The notes beneath the pieces are model-generated. The model was not told where the DNA came from. It saw only the letters and a program-made list of their open reading frames with translations, and did no database searches. A DNA stretch of 64,000 nt from CBDFKF01 sp965248765. GTDB taxonomy: Bacteria > Pseudomonadota > Alphaproteobacteria > VGEJ01. Position numbers and translations under genes: made by a program. The stretch spans positions 496,001 to 560,000 of the forward strand of contig CBDFKF010000003.1 of the NCBI GenBank assembly GCA_965248765.1. Direction: 5' to 3'. Of this stretch, positions 18,858-28,746 are shown piece by piece (positions within the stretch are counted from its first letter, which is position 1; each line of letters starts with the position of its first letter).

Positions 18858-21536
18858 TCAGTCGGCGTCGGGACCGCGACCCTCGAGCGCCGCCTGCGCC
18901 GCCGCAAGTCTCGCGATCGGCACGCGATAGGGCGAACACGAGACGTAGTCCAGTCCGATGCGATGACAGAAGCGCACCGATTCGGGGTCGCCGCCATGCT
19001 CGCCGCAGATACCGAGCTTGATGTCGGCGCGAGCCTTGCGCCCGCGCTCAACCCCGATTCGCATGAGCTCACCCACCCCATCCGGATCGATCGTGACGAA
19101 GGGATCCGCCTTAAAGATGCCCTGACGCAGGTAGTTTTCGAGGAAGCGCCCCGAATCATCACGGCTGATGCCGAAGGCGGTTTGGGTGAGATCGTTGGTG
19201 CCGAAGCTGAAGAACTCGGCGGTCTTGGCGATTTCCTCGGCAAGCAGACAGGCGCGCGGCAGCTCAATCATCGTGCCCACGAGATAGCGGAGCTTGCCGT
19301 TCTGCTCTTCCTCCACGGCTCGCGCCACACCATCGATGCGGGCTTTGAGGAGGTCGAGCTCCGTTCGTGTTGCGATCAACGGCACCATGATCTCAGGCTC
19401 GATCGTCTCGCCAAGCTCGCCACTGACGGTGAGCGCCGCCTCGAAGATGGCCCGTGCTTGCATCTCGCAGATCTCAGGGTAGGACAGCGCCAGCCGACAG
19501 CCACGATGGCCCAACATCGGGTTAGCCTCGTCAAGCTCGCGTACCCTGTGGCGAAGCGTCGCTTCGTCCACGCCGGCGGCCTTGGCGACGGCGGCGATCT
19601 CGGCATCCTCGTGCGGCACAAACTCGTGGAGCGGCGGATCGAGCAGGCGGATCGTCACCGGCCGTCCCTTCATGATCCGGAACAGCTCGACAAAATCGGC
19701 CCGCTGCATCGGCAACAGCTTGGCCAGGGCCGAGCGCCGGCCCTCCTCGCCTTCCGCCAGGATCATCTCGCGCACCGCCGCGATGCGCGAGGCATCGAAG
19801 AACATGTGCTCGGTGCGAGACAGACCGATGCCCTCCGCTCCGAAACGAAGCGCGGTGCGCGCGTCCAGTGGAGTCTCCGCGTTGGTGCGCACGCCGAGGG
19901 TGCGCACTCGATCCGCCCATTCCATGAACGTCGCGAAATTGCCGGTGAGCTCGGGCTGCACGGTCGTCACCTCGCCCAGCATGATCTCGCCGGTCGAGCC
20001 ATCGATGGTGATCATCTCGCCCTGCTGGACGGTGCTGCCGCCAATGAAGAAGGCGTTCTCGTCGTAGTCGACCCGAATGGTCCCGGCGCCGGCGACGCAC
20101 GGCCGCCCCATCCCCCGTGCAACGACCGCGGCGTGGCTCGTCATGCCGCCCCGACTGGTGAGGATACCGCGCGCCGCGTGCATGCCGTGGATGTCCTCGG
20201 GGCTGGTCTCGACGCGGACGAGGATCACCGCCTCGCCCTTTGCTGCCATCGCCTCGGCTTCATCGGCGTGGAAAACCGCACGCCCTGAGGCAGCCCCCGG
20301 CGAGGCCGGAAGCCCGCGTGCCAGTACCTCGCGCGGCGCGTCCGGATCAAGGGTCGGGTGGAGAAGCTGATCGAGCGATGCCGGATCGATGCGCAAGAGC
20401 GCCTCTTCCTCGCTGATCACGCCCTCCTTAACGAGGTCGACGGCGATCCGCAAACCGGCCGCCGCGGTGCGCTTGCCGGTGCGGGTCTGCAGCATCCAGA
20501 GCCTACCCTTCTGCACCGTGAACTCGATGTCCTGCATGTCGCGATAGTGGGCTTCCAGCTTCTCGTAGGCCTTGGTCAGCTCCGAGAAGACGGCGGGCAT
20601 GGTCTCCTCCATCGAGGCGGTGGATTGGCTATCGGCGACCTGCCCCAGTTTGGTCAACGGCTGCGGGGTGCGGATGCCGGCGACCACGTCCTCACCTTGG
20701 GCGTTCACCAGGTACTCGCCGTAGAACTCGGGTGCACCGGTCGAGGGATTGCGCGTGAAGGCGACGCCGGTCGCCGAGTCCTCGCCCATGTTGCCGAACA
20801 CCATCGCCTGGACGTTGACCGCCGTGCCCCAATCGCCGGGGATGCCGTGAATTCGCCGGTAGGTGATCGCCCGTTGGTTCATCCACGAATCGAAGACGGC
20901 GCCGATGGCACCCCACAGCTGTTGCTTCACGTCCTGCGGGAACGGTTGGCCGCCCTCATGCTCGACCATGGAGCGGTAGGCCGCGATGATCTCGCGCCAG
21001 CCCTCGCTGTCGATTTCGGTGTCGAGCCTCACACCGCGCTCGTCCTTGGCGGCCTGGAGAATCTCTTCGAAATGGTGGTGGCCGACGCCCAAGACGACGT
21101 CGGAGTACATCTGAATGAGGCGGCGGTAGCTGTCATAGGCGAAACGGCCATCGGCACTCAGGCTCGCCAGCCCCGCCACGGTTTCATCGTTCAGCCCAAT
21201 GTTTAACACCGTGTCCATCATGCCGGGCATCGAGGCACGGGCCCCGGACCGTACGGAAACGAGCAGCGGCGCTCTGGGATCGCCGAAGCGCGCGCCCATC
21301 GCGGCCTCGATCTCGGCGAGCGCGGCCTCGACCTCGGCTTCGACCCCATCGGGATAGCGCCGGTCGTTCGCATAGAACGCGGTGCAGACCTCGGTGGTGA
21401 TGGTGAAGCCGGGTGGGACGGGCAGTCCCAGGCTCGCCATCTCGGCGAGGTTCGCGCCCTTGCCGCCGAGTAACTCCTTCATCTCGGCACGACCCTCGGC
21501 CCGGTTGGCCCCGAAGTTGTACACGCCTTTGCTCAT
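18858..21536 (-). CDS. ppdK: Pyruvate, phosphate dikinase
   Basis: An 892-residue enzyme interconverting pyruvate, ATP and Pi with PEP, AMP and PPi. The N-terminal ATP-grasp domain opens with GGKGANLAEMASLGLPVPPGF. The swivelling phosphohistidine domain has GGMTSHAAVVARGMGRPCV with the catalytic His. The C-terminal PEP-binding barrel contains GTNDLTQTAFGISRDD and the catalytic Cys in CGEHGGDP. I start it at ATG 21536 (MSKGVYNFG), preceded by AAGGA; the longer frame adds non-conserved residues. It lies downstream of glyQS, an arrangement conserved in alphaproteobacteria. Confidence 0.96.
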   Translation of the reverse strand: MSKGVYNFGANRAEGRAEMKELLGGKGANLAEMASLGLPVPPGFTITTEVCTAFYANDRRYPDGVEAEVEAALAEIEAAMGARFGDPRAPLLVSVRSGARASMPGMMDTVLNIGLNDETVAGLASLSADGRFAYDSYRRLIQMYSDVVLGVGHHHFEEILQAAKDERGVRLDTEIDSEGWREIIAAYRSMVEHEGGQPFPQDVKQQLWGAIGAVFDSWMNQRAITYRRIHGIPGDWGTAVNVQAMVFGNMGEDSATGVAFTRNPSTGAPEFYGEYLVNAQGEDVVAGIRTPQPLTKLGQVADSQSTASMEETMPAVFSELTKAYEKLEAHYRDMQDIEFTVQKGRLWMLQTRTGKRTAAAGLRIAVDLVKEGVISEEEALLRIDPASLDQLLHPTLDPDAPREVLARGLPASPGAASGRAVFHADEAEAMAAKGEAVILVRVETSPEDIHGMHAARGILTSRGGMTSHAAVVARGMGRPCVAGAGTIRVDYDENAFFIGGSTVQQGEMITIDGSTGEIMLGEVTTVQPELTGNFATFMEWADRVRTLGVRTNAETPLDARTALRFGAEGIGLSRTEHMFFDASRIAAVREMILAEGEEGRRSALAKLLPMQRADFVELFRIMKGRPVTIRLLDPPLHEFVPHEDAEIAAVAKAAGVDEATLRHRVRELDEANPMLGHRGCRLALSYPEICEMQARAIFEAALTVSGELGETIEPEIMVPLIATRTELDLLKARIDGVARAVEEEQNGKLRYLVGTMIELPRACLLAEEIAKTAEFFSFGTNDLTQTAFGISRDDSGRFLENYLRQGIFKADPFVTIDPDGVGELMRIGVERGRKARADIKLGICGEHGGDPESVRFCHRIGLDYVSCSPYRVPIARLAAAQAALEGRGPDAD

Positions 21537-21666
21537 GTCAGTCCTTGCTCTTCGCAAAGTGGGGCGCCCGCCGATTATGCCATCGCGCCTGGCGAGCCGG
21601 CGATAGAAGCCCACGCATAACGACCCCGTAAAGTCACATTGTCACAATTAGTCGCGTCGGCGCGCC

Positions 21667-23742
21667 TTACCCCTCGATCTGCCCGAAATCCGCAAGCAGG
21701 AGGAACCACGACCGGATCATATCGAGCAGCCTCAGCCGGTTCTCGCGTAAGCGCGAGTCGTCAGTGTTAACGGTCACCCGGTCGAAGAAGGAATCGACCG
21801 ATGCGCGCAGTGTGGCGAAGGCGCGGCAGGCGCCCACGAAGTCTTCGCCATCAACGGCGGCCATCACGTCCTCCTGCACTTTTCGAAGCGCGCCATGCAA
21901 GTGTTTCTCTTCGGCCTCGCTCAGTAGCCCGTCGTCCACATGGTTGCCGTCATAGACCTTGCCATCCTTGCGCTCCTCGATCTCGACGATGTTGTTGGCG
22001 CGCTTGAAGGCGGTGAGCAGGTTGGCGCCATCATCGGTGCCGAGGAACGCCCGCAGGGCTTCGACTCGGGCCAGTAGTCGCACGAGGTCGTCCTCGCCGG
22101 CCACGGCGAACACCGCGCTGACGAGGTCGTGCCGCACCCCTTCTTCCCGCAAATGGACCTTGAGCCTGTCGGCGAAGAAGCTCATCAAGCCAAACAGATC
22201 GGACTCACCCCCCTCGATCTCCTCTTTCCATCGGTAGAGATTGAAAGCCGCCACGAAGACCTCGTTGAGAGGAATGCGGAGGCTGTTCTCGGTAATCAGG
22301 CGGATCACGCCGAGGGCGGCGCGGCGCAACGCGAACGGATCCTTCGAACCGGTCGGCTTTTCGTCGATCGCGAAGAAGCCAACGAGGGTGTCGATCTTAT
22401 CCGCGAGCGCCACCGCAACGCTCGTCGGCGCCGAAGGACAGCGATCGGCCGGTCCCTGCGGCGCGTAGTGCTCGGCGATGGCATTCGCCACCTCCGGCTG
22501 CTCTCCCTCACCGAGGGCGTAGTAGCGCCCCATGGTGCCTTGGAGTTCCGGGAACTCGCCGACCATCGCGGTGACGAGATCCGCCTTGCACAGCCGCGCG
22601 GCCGAGCGCACCCGATCGTGGTCGGTCCCCGATAGGTGCGCGGTCAGCCGTTCGGCTAGCGCCTCGATGCGATCGACCTTGGCGTCCAAGGTCCCGAGCT
22701 TGGCTTGGAACACCATTTCGGCAAGCTTGGGCACCCGGTCTGACAGAGATACCTTGCGATCCTGATCCCAAAAGAACCGGGCATCGGCAAGGCGGGCGCG
22801 CAAGACACGCTCGTTGCCGGCGACGATCTCGCTGCCACCGTCGTCCGCCTCGATGTTGGCCACCACAATGAAATGCGGCGCGAGTTCGCCGTCGGCAGTC
22901 TCGGTCGCGAGATAGCGCTGGTGGTTGCGCATGGCCGCGGTCAGCACCTCGGGCGGGAGCATCATGTACGCCTCATCGATCGCGCCCATGAGCACCACTG
23001 GCCACTCGACCAGACCCGCGAGCTCGTCCAGCAGCGCCTCGTCGTGGCGTAGCCGTAGGCCCGAAGATTGCGCGAGCCCGTTTGCTTTCTCGAGGATCGT
23101 CTGGCGCCGCTCGGCGGCATCGAGCATCACACGCGCCGCACGGAGCTTGTTCTCATAGTCCGCGAAGCTCGTAACTACCAGCGGCTCCGAGCCGTGGGTA
23201 CGATGCCCGCGGGTCGCGTCGTGCGCCTGTGTTCCGGCGAACGTGATCGGCACTACGTCGCCGTTGAGCAGGCAGAGGAGGCCATGGATCGGCCGCACCC
23301 AGCGGATCTCTCCCGCCCCCCAGCGCATCGATTTAGGCCACGGGAGCGCAGACAACGCGGGCGGCAGCATATCCGTCAGGACCGCCATGGTGGTCCGCCC
23401 CTCTCGCTCGACGACGGCAAAGTAAAAACGCCCTTTATCGGTCTCGCGTTCTTCGAGGTCGGCTGGTGTGATGCCGTTGGATTCGCAAAAACCAGCGAGC
23501 GCTTTCTCCGGCGCGCCGACCCGCGGACCGCGTTTTTCCGTCTTTGTATCGGGCTGGGCGAGCGGCAGAGCATCGACCATCAGCCCTAGCCGGCGCGGCG
23601 TTACGAACGAGCGCATGCTTCCGAATGGGAGCTCCGACTCCGTGAGCCCCTTGGCGATCAGACGCTCCAGATTCTCAGCGGCGCCCTTCTGCACTCGCGC
23701 CGGCATCTCCTCGGAGAGGAGCTCGAGCAGAAACTCCGCCAT
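21667..23742 (-). CDS. glyS: Glycine-tRNA ligase beta subunit
   Basis: A 691-residue beta chain of the heterotetrameric bacterial glycyl-tRNA synthetase. The start MAEFLLELLSEEMPARVQ is the family N-terminus, and KSMRWGAGEIRWVRPIHG, GHRTHG and PEVLTAAMRNHQRYLA are conserved. The C-terminal DALR anticodon-binding region is present (FDRVTVNTDDSRLRENRLRLL). The gene follows glyQ by 3 bases and precedes ppdK. Confidence 0.96.
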   Translation of the reverse strand: MAEFLLELLSEEMPARVQKGAAENLERLIAKGLTESELPFGSMRSFVTPRRLGLMVDALPLAQPDTKTEKRGPRVGAPEKALAGFCESNGITPADLEERETDKGRFYFAVVEREGRTTMAVLTDMLPPALSALPWPKSMRWGAGEIRWVRPIHGLLCLLNGDVVPITFAGTQAHDATRGHRTHGSEPLVVTSFADYENKLRAARVMLDAAERRQTILEKANGLAQSSGLRLRHDEALLDELAGLVEWPVVLMGAIDEAYMMLPPEVLTAAMRNHQRYLATETADGELAPHFIVVANIEADDGGSEIVAGNERVLRARLADARFFWDQDRKVSLSDRVPKLAEMVFQAKLGTLDAKVDRIEALAERLTAHLSGTDHDRVRSAARLCKADLVTAMVGEFPELQGTMGRYYALGEGEQPEVANAIAEHYAPQGPADRCPSAPTSVAVALADKIDTLVGFFAIDEKPTGSKDPFALRRAALGVIRLITENSLRIPLNEVFVAAFNLYRWKEEIEGGESDLFGLMSFFADRLKVHLREEGVRHDLVSAVFAVAGEDDLVRLLARVEALRAFLGTDDGANLLTAFKRANNIVEIEERKDGKVYDGNHVDDGLLSEAEEKHLHGALRKVQEDVMAAVDGEDFVGACRAFATLRASVDSFFDRVTVNTDDSRLRENRLRLLDMIRSWFLLLADFGQIEG

Positions 23743-23745
23743 GTT

Positions 23746-24621
<876 letters not shown>

Positions 24622-24634
24622 GGCGGTCGCCCGC

Positions 24635-24880
24635 TCAGGCCGTGTAGGGGCAGTCCTGGCGGCCGCACGATTCGGGCTCGGCCGAGGCAAAATAGGTATG
24701 GCAGACCGCGCATTGGCGCATGTCCTCGACGCCGCCCTTGCTAGCACCTTTCGCGTCCTTGGCGGCGGCGTCGCGGCCCGGATCGAGCATCGCGGCGCGG
24801 CGCTGGAACAGCTTGAAGCCGAACCACACCGCCCCGACGATCAGGCCGAGGAGGATGAATTTGCCGAGGCCGCCGGACAT
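24635..24880 (-). CDS. Small membrane-anchored zinc-ribbon protein (PP0621-like)
   Basis: An 81-residue protein with one N-terminal TM helix (FILLGLIVGAVWFGF) and a C-terminal four-cysteine ribbon: CAVCHTYF then SCGRQDCPY. This layout matches PP0621-type small proteins found beside glyQ in alphaproteobacteria. The cysteines probably bind zinc on the cytoplasmic side. It lies 13 bases upstream of glyQ. The function is unknown. Confidence 0.8.
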   Translation of the reverse strand: MSGGLGKFILLGLIVGAVWFGFKLFQRRAAMLDPGRDAAAKDAKGASKGGVEDMRQCAVCHTYFASAEPESCGRQDCPYTA

Positions 24881-24933
24881 GTGCCCAGGTTTAGAAGCCG
24901 GGAGCGGCTCCGGTCAAGCCATCCGCCCGCGTT

Positions 24934-25776
24934 TCACAGTCCGAAACGGCTCCAATGTTCGCGCGCCTCCACGGCCTCGATCAGCTCCTCCGCCCAGCCC
25001 GGACCGGCGGCGGCAAACGGCCAGCGCAGCCGCCGGCCGAGCCAGCCGCGGCGATCGGCGATCACTTTTAGCTGGACCTTGTCGCCGTAGCGCTCACGCA
25101 TGACCGAGCGCAGATCGCCGATCCCGTCGATCAGCCCGAGCTTGAGCGCCTGCCCCCCGGTCCAGAACTCGCCGGAGAACAACTTACGAGCGCCGCCCTT
25201 GAGACGATCGCCACGGCGCTCGCGGACATGGGCCTTGAAGCTTTCGTGGATTTCCTTTTGCAGCGCGTTGAGCCGGGTCACGTCCTCGGGCTTCTCGGGC
25301 GCGAACGGGTCGAGCATGGCTTTCTTGTCGCCGCGGGTGTGCATCCGGCGCTCGATGCCAGCCTTTTCCAGCAGGGCCTGGAAGCCAAAACCGGCGTAGA
25401 CCACGCCAATCGAGCCGATGATCGAGCTCTCATCGGCAAAGATCTCATCACCCGCGCAGGCGAGCCAGTAGCCGCCCGAGGCAGCAACGTCCTCGGCGAA
25501 TGCGACCACCGGGACCTTCTTCTCGGTCGAGAGCGCGCGAATGCGCTTGCTGATCAGGGCCGACTGCACCGGCGATCCGCCCGGCGAGTTGATAGCGAGC
25601 GCCACCGCCTTCAGATTGCGCAGCTTGAACGCGCGCTCGATCTGGCCCGCCATGCTGCCGAGGTTGAGGCCGGCGCGAAAGCGCGATCCCGACGCGATCA
25701 CGCCATCCAGGCGCAGGACACCGACCGTGGGGCGGCGGTCGCGACCGAGGCGGCGCATAACGGCGTTCCCAATCAT
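24934..25776 (-). CDS. S49 family signal peptide peptidase-like protease (SohB/SppA type)
   Basis: A 280-residue serine protease of family S49. The conserved core reads VGVLRLDGVIASGS, LKAVALAINSPGGSPVQS, VVAFAEDVAASGGYWLACAGDEIFAD with the nucleophile Ser in ASGGYW, and SIIGSIGVVYAGFG. Family members use a Ser-Lys dyad to cleave peptides at the inner membrane. ATG 25776 (MIGNAVMRRLG) is chosen; the in-frame extension upstream lacks a membrane helix and looks untranslated. No obvious N-terminal TM remains, as in short S49 homologues. It lies upstream of the glyQS unit on the same strand. Confidence 0.88.
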   Translation of the reverse strand: MIGNAVMRRLGRDRRPTVGVLRLDGVIASGSRFRAGLNLGSMAGQIERAFKLRNLKAVALAINSPGGSPVQSALISKRIRALSTEKKVPVVAFAEDVAASGGYWLACAGDEIFADESSIIGSIGVVYAGFGFQALLEKAGIERRMHTRGDKKAMLDPFAPEKPEDVTRLNALQKEIHESFKAHVRERRGDRLKGGARKLFSGEFWTGGQALKLGLIDGIGDLRSVMRERYGDKVQLKVIADRRGWLGRRLRWPFAAAGPGWAEELIEAVEAREHWSRFGL

Positions 25777-25932
25777 CACCAGTAGATAAGACCGCGGCCG
25801 GCGCTGGACAAGCGCTGCGATGAACGGTTGGCGGCCGGCCGCCAATTCTCGGCACGCGGCCGCCCATGGTGGCGGAGGCCGTTGCGTCCCGCCGACGCGC
25901 CTTCTCGGCAATCGTCGACGAAGCGACGGTGC

Positions 25933-26166
25933 TCAGACCCCGGTCGGATCCGGCGGCGCCACCGATACCTCTGCCTCGGCGAACAATCGGCGCGCCGCCG
26001 TCTCGTCGCCGTCGGCAACCATCAGGCGCCGCGGGATCGCGCCGATGCTGCCCTCGAGGACGCTGGTGTGGCTATCGAGCACGATGGCCTGGATGCCGGC
26101 CTCAGCGAGCAGGGCCGAAAGCCAGGACAATAGGACGGGGTCATTGGTGCGGAGGAGCTCGATCAC
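25933..26166 (-). CDS. DUF2007 domain-containing protein
   Basis: A 77-residue protein beginning at GTG 26166. The core VIELLRTNDPVLLSWLSALL, AGIQAIVLDSH and GSIGAIPRRLMV is the DUF2007 signature, a small ferredoxin-like fold sometimes called putative signal-transducing protein. A longer frame upstream contains no conserved residues. It is divergent from the polyprenyl synthase gene, a pairing common in alphaproteobacteria. The function is unknown. Confidence 0.82.
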   Translation of the reverse strand: MIELLRTNDPVLLSWLSALLAEAGIQAIVLDSHTSVLEGSIGAIPRRLMVADGDETAARRLFAEAEVSVAPPDPTGV

Positions 26167-26261
26167 AGGATGCGGGCCAGCTGGCGGCCTGCCTTGACCG
26201 CCTGAGGAAGCGCCTTTTATGCTCGCCGCTCGCCGCGGGGAGGTCAAGAAAAGGGTCCAAC

Positions 26262-27281
26262 GTGAGTTCGGTCGTTCCGCTGGAAAGCCAGCGACTGTCG
26301 GCGACGAGATCGCTCGAGCCATTGCGCCGGCTCGTTGCGTCCGATCTGGCCGAGGTCAACGCGCTGATCATCGAGCGGATGAGCAGCCGCGTCCCGCTCA
26401 TCCCCGAGCTCGCGGGCCACATCATCGCCGCCGGCGGCAAACGGCTGCGCCCGATGCTGACCGTCGCCGCCGCCAAGCTCTGCGGCTACGCCGGCAAGCG
26501 CCATCTCATGCTCGCCGCCTGTGTCGAGTTCGTCCATACCGCGACGCTGTTGCACGACGACGTCGTCGACGAGAGCGGGCTCCGGCGCGGCAACGCCACC
26601 GCCAATGCGGTGTGGGGCAACCAGCCGAGTGTGCTGGTCGGCGATTTCCTCTTCAGCCGCGCCTTCCAGCTGATGGTCGAGGACGGCTCCTTGCGGGTGC
26701 TCGATATCCTGGCCACTGCATCGGCCGTGATCGCCGAAGGCGAGGTGCTGCAGCTGGCGACCACCAACGATCCTGAGACAAGCGAGGATGCGTACCTCGA
26801 GGTGATCGGCGCCAAGACCGCGGCGCTTTTCGCCGCCGCCTGCCGGATCGGCGCGGTGGTGGCCGACCGGCCCCAAGCCGAGGAGCAAGCACTGGAGAGC
26901 TATGGCCGCAACCTCGGCACCGCCTTCCAGCTCGTCGACGATGCTCTCGACTACTCGGCGCGGCAGGCGACACTCGGCAAGACCGTCGGCGATGACTTCC
27001 GCGAGGGCAAGATCACCCTGCCGATCGTCCTTGCCTTTCGCCGCGGCGGCGACGAGGAGCGTCGCTTTTGGCGCCGCACGATCGCCGATGGCCGCCAGGA
27101 GGAGGCGGACTTAGGCCACGCAATCGCCCTGCTCGACAAGAGCGGTGCGCTGACCGACACCATCGAGCGCGCCCGCCACTACGGTGCCATCGCCCGCGAT
27201 GCCCTCGGCTTCTTTCCCGATGGCACCGAAAAGCAGGCGATGATGGAAGCCGTCGATTTCTGCATCGAACGCGCCTACTGA
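26262..27281 (+). CDS. Long-chain polyprenyl diphosphate synthase (octaprenyl type)
   Basis: A 339-residue trans-prenyltransferase that makes the side chain of ubiquinone. The first aspartate motif is LLHDDVVDESGLRRG and the second is FQLVDDALDYSA. The GKRLRPML segment and the DDxxD spacing without the IspA insertion mark a long-chain enzyme. The start is taken as GTG 26262 (VSSVVPLESQRL). It is separate from ispA at 9646, so the window encodes both the FPP and long-chain steps. IspB-like is the best label, but chain length cannot be read from sequence. Confidence 0.9.
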   Translation: MSSVVPLESQRLSATRSLEPLRRLVASDLAEVNALIIERMSSRVPLIPELAGHIIAAGGKRLRPMLTVAAAKLCGYAGKRHLMLAACVEFVHTATLLHDDVVDESGLRRGNATANAVWGNQPSVLVGDFLFSRAFQLMVEDGSLRVLDILATASAVIAEGEVLQLATTNDPETSEDAYLEVIGAKTAALFAAACRIGAVVADRPQAEEQALESYGRNLGTAFQLVDDALDYSARQATLGKTVGDDFREGKITLPIVLAFRRGGDEERRFWRRTIADGRQEEADLGHAIALLDKSGALTDTIERARHYGAIARDALGFFPDGTEKQAMMEAVDFCIERAY

Positions 27282-27317
27282 TCCCCTGCTAGCTGTCCTG
27301 ATGCGCCCGCCGACGCG

Positions 27318-27346
27318 TTGCGAGGCGTCGGCGTTGACGCTATAAC
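27318..27346 (+). promoter_or_regulatory. Sigma-70-like promoter of tRNA-Pro
   Basis: TTGCGA (27318-27323) and TATAAC (27341-27346) lie 17 bases apart, with the mature tRNA beginning 12 bases after the -10 box. Spacing and position fit a housekeeping promoter. Confidence 0.6.
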
Positions 27347-27358
27347 CTCGCGCCTGAT

Positions 27359-27435
27359 CGGAGTGTAGCTCAGCCGGGTAGAGCACCGTCTTCGGGAGGC
27401 GGGGGTCGGTGGTTCAAATCCACTCACTCCGACCA
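27359..27435 (+). tRNA. tRNA-Pro (anticodon CGG)
   Basis: The 77-base gene folds as a full cloverleaf. The acceptor stem CGGAGTG pairs with CACTCCG, the D stem is GCTC/GAGC, and the anticodon stem CCGTC/GGCGG encloses loop TTCGGGA, giving anticodon CGG for codon CCG. The T stem GGTGG/CCACT encloses TTCAAAT. The discriminator A and the CCA end are encoded. Its last 16 bases are repeated at 31401-31416, so this gene is the attachment site of the island that follows. Confidence 0.96.
27420..27435 (+). repeat. Island attachment repeat, tRNA side (attL-like)
   Basis: CCACTCACTCCGACCA, the 3' end of tRNA-Pro, occurs again without mismatch at 31401-31416. Such duplication of a tRNA 3' end is the footprint of tyrosine-recombinase integration. 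Confidence 0.8.
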
Positions 27436-27487
27436 TTTAATTTTCAATAACTTAGTTGTATTCCACGCTCCGAGTGACGGCCCGGAT

Positions 27488-27505
27488 GTGATCATATCTG
27501 ATCAC
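27488..27505. repeat. Near-palindrome near left island end
   Basis: GTGATCATATCTGATCAC has two perfect 7-base inverted arms (GTGATCA/TGATCAC) and lies 52 bases inside the left att repeat. A one-base variant (GTGATCAGATCTGATCAC) sits near the right end at 31314-31331. Confidence 0.7.
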
Positions 27506-27686
27506 AAAGCGGCAGACCGGCGGCGGGAGCCGTGCGTGTTGCCGCGGCGTTCAGGCATTATCGCCTCGTGTGGCGATGTTGAGACCTACGCCGGCAGCGA
27601 GATCGGCGCGACTGAGGTATAGCTAACACCATCCACTGCCAGAAAGGAGAGGATGCACTATCAGCGATCACCGGAGGAGCAAACTC

Positions 27687-28043
27687 ATGCATGATTACCC
27701 CAACTGCGAGATTGAAGTTACTAGGTTCCGGCCGAAACGGAGAGGACGCATCCGGGCGGACATTGCGGCTGCGACTGACACGGCAGACGGTGTGTGCCCC
27801 AGTGAAGGAGGAGCCTCAGATAGCGGCGGAGCGAGCGACGGGGACGGCGACGGGGACGGTGGCGATGACGAGGACGGGGAACCGCCTAATTCGACCGTTG
27901 CGGTGTTCGTAACGGTCGAATGGTCCTCAGGCGATCGTTCCTGGAAAGAAATGCTTCGGGACGAACTAATTAAGCTCTCGGCGAAGAGCCTTTGCAGCGT
28001 GATCCTATTGTTCGCCGTGCTTCTACTGACCTGGGCCTTGTAA
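27687..28043 (+). CDS. Orphan tail-anchored acidic protein
   Basis: A 118-residue protein I do not recognise. It has a basic N-terminal segment (RFRPKRRGRIR), a long Gly/Asp/Ser-rich acidic linker (about residues 40-66), a short globular part (VAVFVTVEWSSGDRSWKEML) and a single C-terminal membrane helix (SVILLFAVLLLTWAL). That makes it a predicted tail-anchored inner-membrane protein. A GGAGG site precedes the ATG at the right distance. It is convergent with the TIR gene and lies nearest the tRNA end of the island; a role in the same system is possible but unproven. Confidence 0.6.
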   Translation: MHDYPNCEIEVTRFRPKRRGRIRADIAAATDTADGVCPSEGGASDSGGASDGDGDGDGGDDEDGEPPNSTVAVFVTVEWSSGDRSWKEMLRDELIKLSAKSLCSVILLFAVLLLTWAL

Positions 28044-28106
28044 GCTGACGCCGCGCGGCGGCCCTCCGCTTAGTGGCATGGGGCGTGCAGCAAAGCAGCC
28101 AGGCTT

Positions 28107-28553
28107 CTACTTGCCGGCTAGCTCCGCGGCCGCCTCAATCCAGGCCGCGAGCCGCTCTTTGTTGCTGTACTTGTACGCCTTGAACCCGTTGGCCTCGATC
28201 TGGCTTGGGATCCTTCCAGGCGACCCTCCGGTCTCCCCGTTTTGATCTTTAAGGTGGTGGATCTGGACCGCCACGAGCCCATTGCCACGAGCTAGTGATT
28301 GATCGATCTCATAATTGATGAACTTACGCACCGCAGTACCGTAAGTCACACAAACAACCGTGACCGTGGTCCGGTCGAGCGCCCCGTCGATCATCGCCTT
28401 GATCGCATTGTCGCCCTTTTTCTTTGACTCCTCCCAGAGCGAAGCGTCTTGGAACCCGGCCGCGGCCGTGCCGGTGGTATTCGGCATGCTCCGGATCTGG
28501 TTGACCCGCCACACATGCCTATAGTCGAAACTGAAGAAGACCCTACGCGCCAT
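28107..28553 (-). CDS. ThsB-like TIR domain protein (DUF1863 / MTH538 family)
   Basis: A 148-residue single-domain protein. The N-terminus MARRVFFSFDYRHVWRVNQIR, the WEESKKKGDNAIKAMID helix, VTVVCVTYGTAVRKFINYEI and VAVQIHHLKDQNGE match the DUF1863 TIR-like family that includes ThsB of Thoeris anti-phage defence. Known ThsB proteins sense phage and make a cyclic ADP-ribose-type signal from NAD that activates an effector. Asn/Tyr/Glu of FINYEI fill the position of the family's conserved C-terminal catalytic region. The gene lies 16 bases downstream of a membrane-protein gene with a GGGAGG site between. No canonical ThsA is present in the window. Confidence 0.85.
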   Translation of the reverse strand: MARRVFFSFDYRHVWRVNQIRSMPNTTGTAAAGFQDASLWEESKKKGDNAIKAMIDGALDRTTVTVVCVTYGTAVRKFINYEIDQSLARGNGLVAVQIHHLKDQNGETGGSPGRIPSQIEANGFKAYKYSNKERLAAWIEAAAELAGK

Positions 28554-28746
28554 TTGACCGCCTCCCGTTTCACACGATTATCGTCACAAGAATAACCGCG
28601 ACCAGTATAACGCCGTGGAACGGAACGAGGGTCTTGGAGAAGATCGCGTCCGGCCATCGTTCCTTTTTTTGGCGCCAGGAGCCTTGGTCACGTCCATCGA
28701 GAAATCGATGTCGTTGTCTGCCAAACCACGCACGTGCTTATAGAGG

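Noticed and set aside
18810..20288. 492-codon plus-strand frame opposite ppdK
   Set aside because: It lies wholly antisense to a well-conserved enzyme and its translation shows no domain.
27334..27346. TTGACG followed by TATAAC before tRNA-Pro as a -35/-10 pair
   Set aside because: Only one base separates them; the properly spaced -35 is TTGCGA at 27318.
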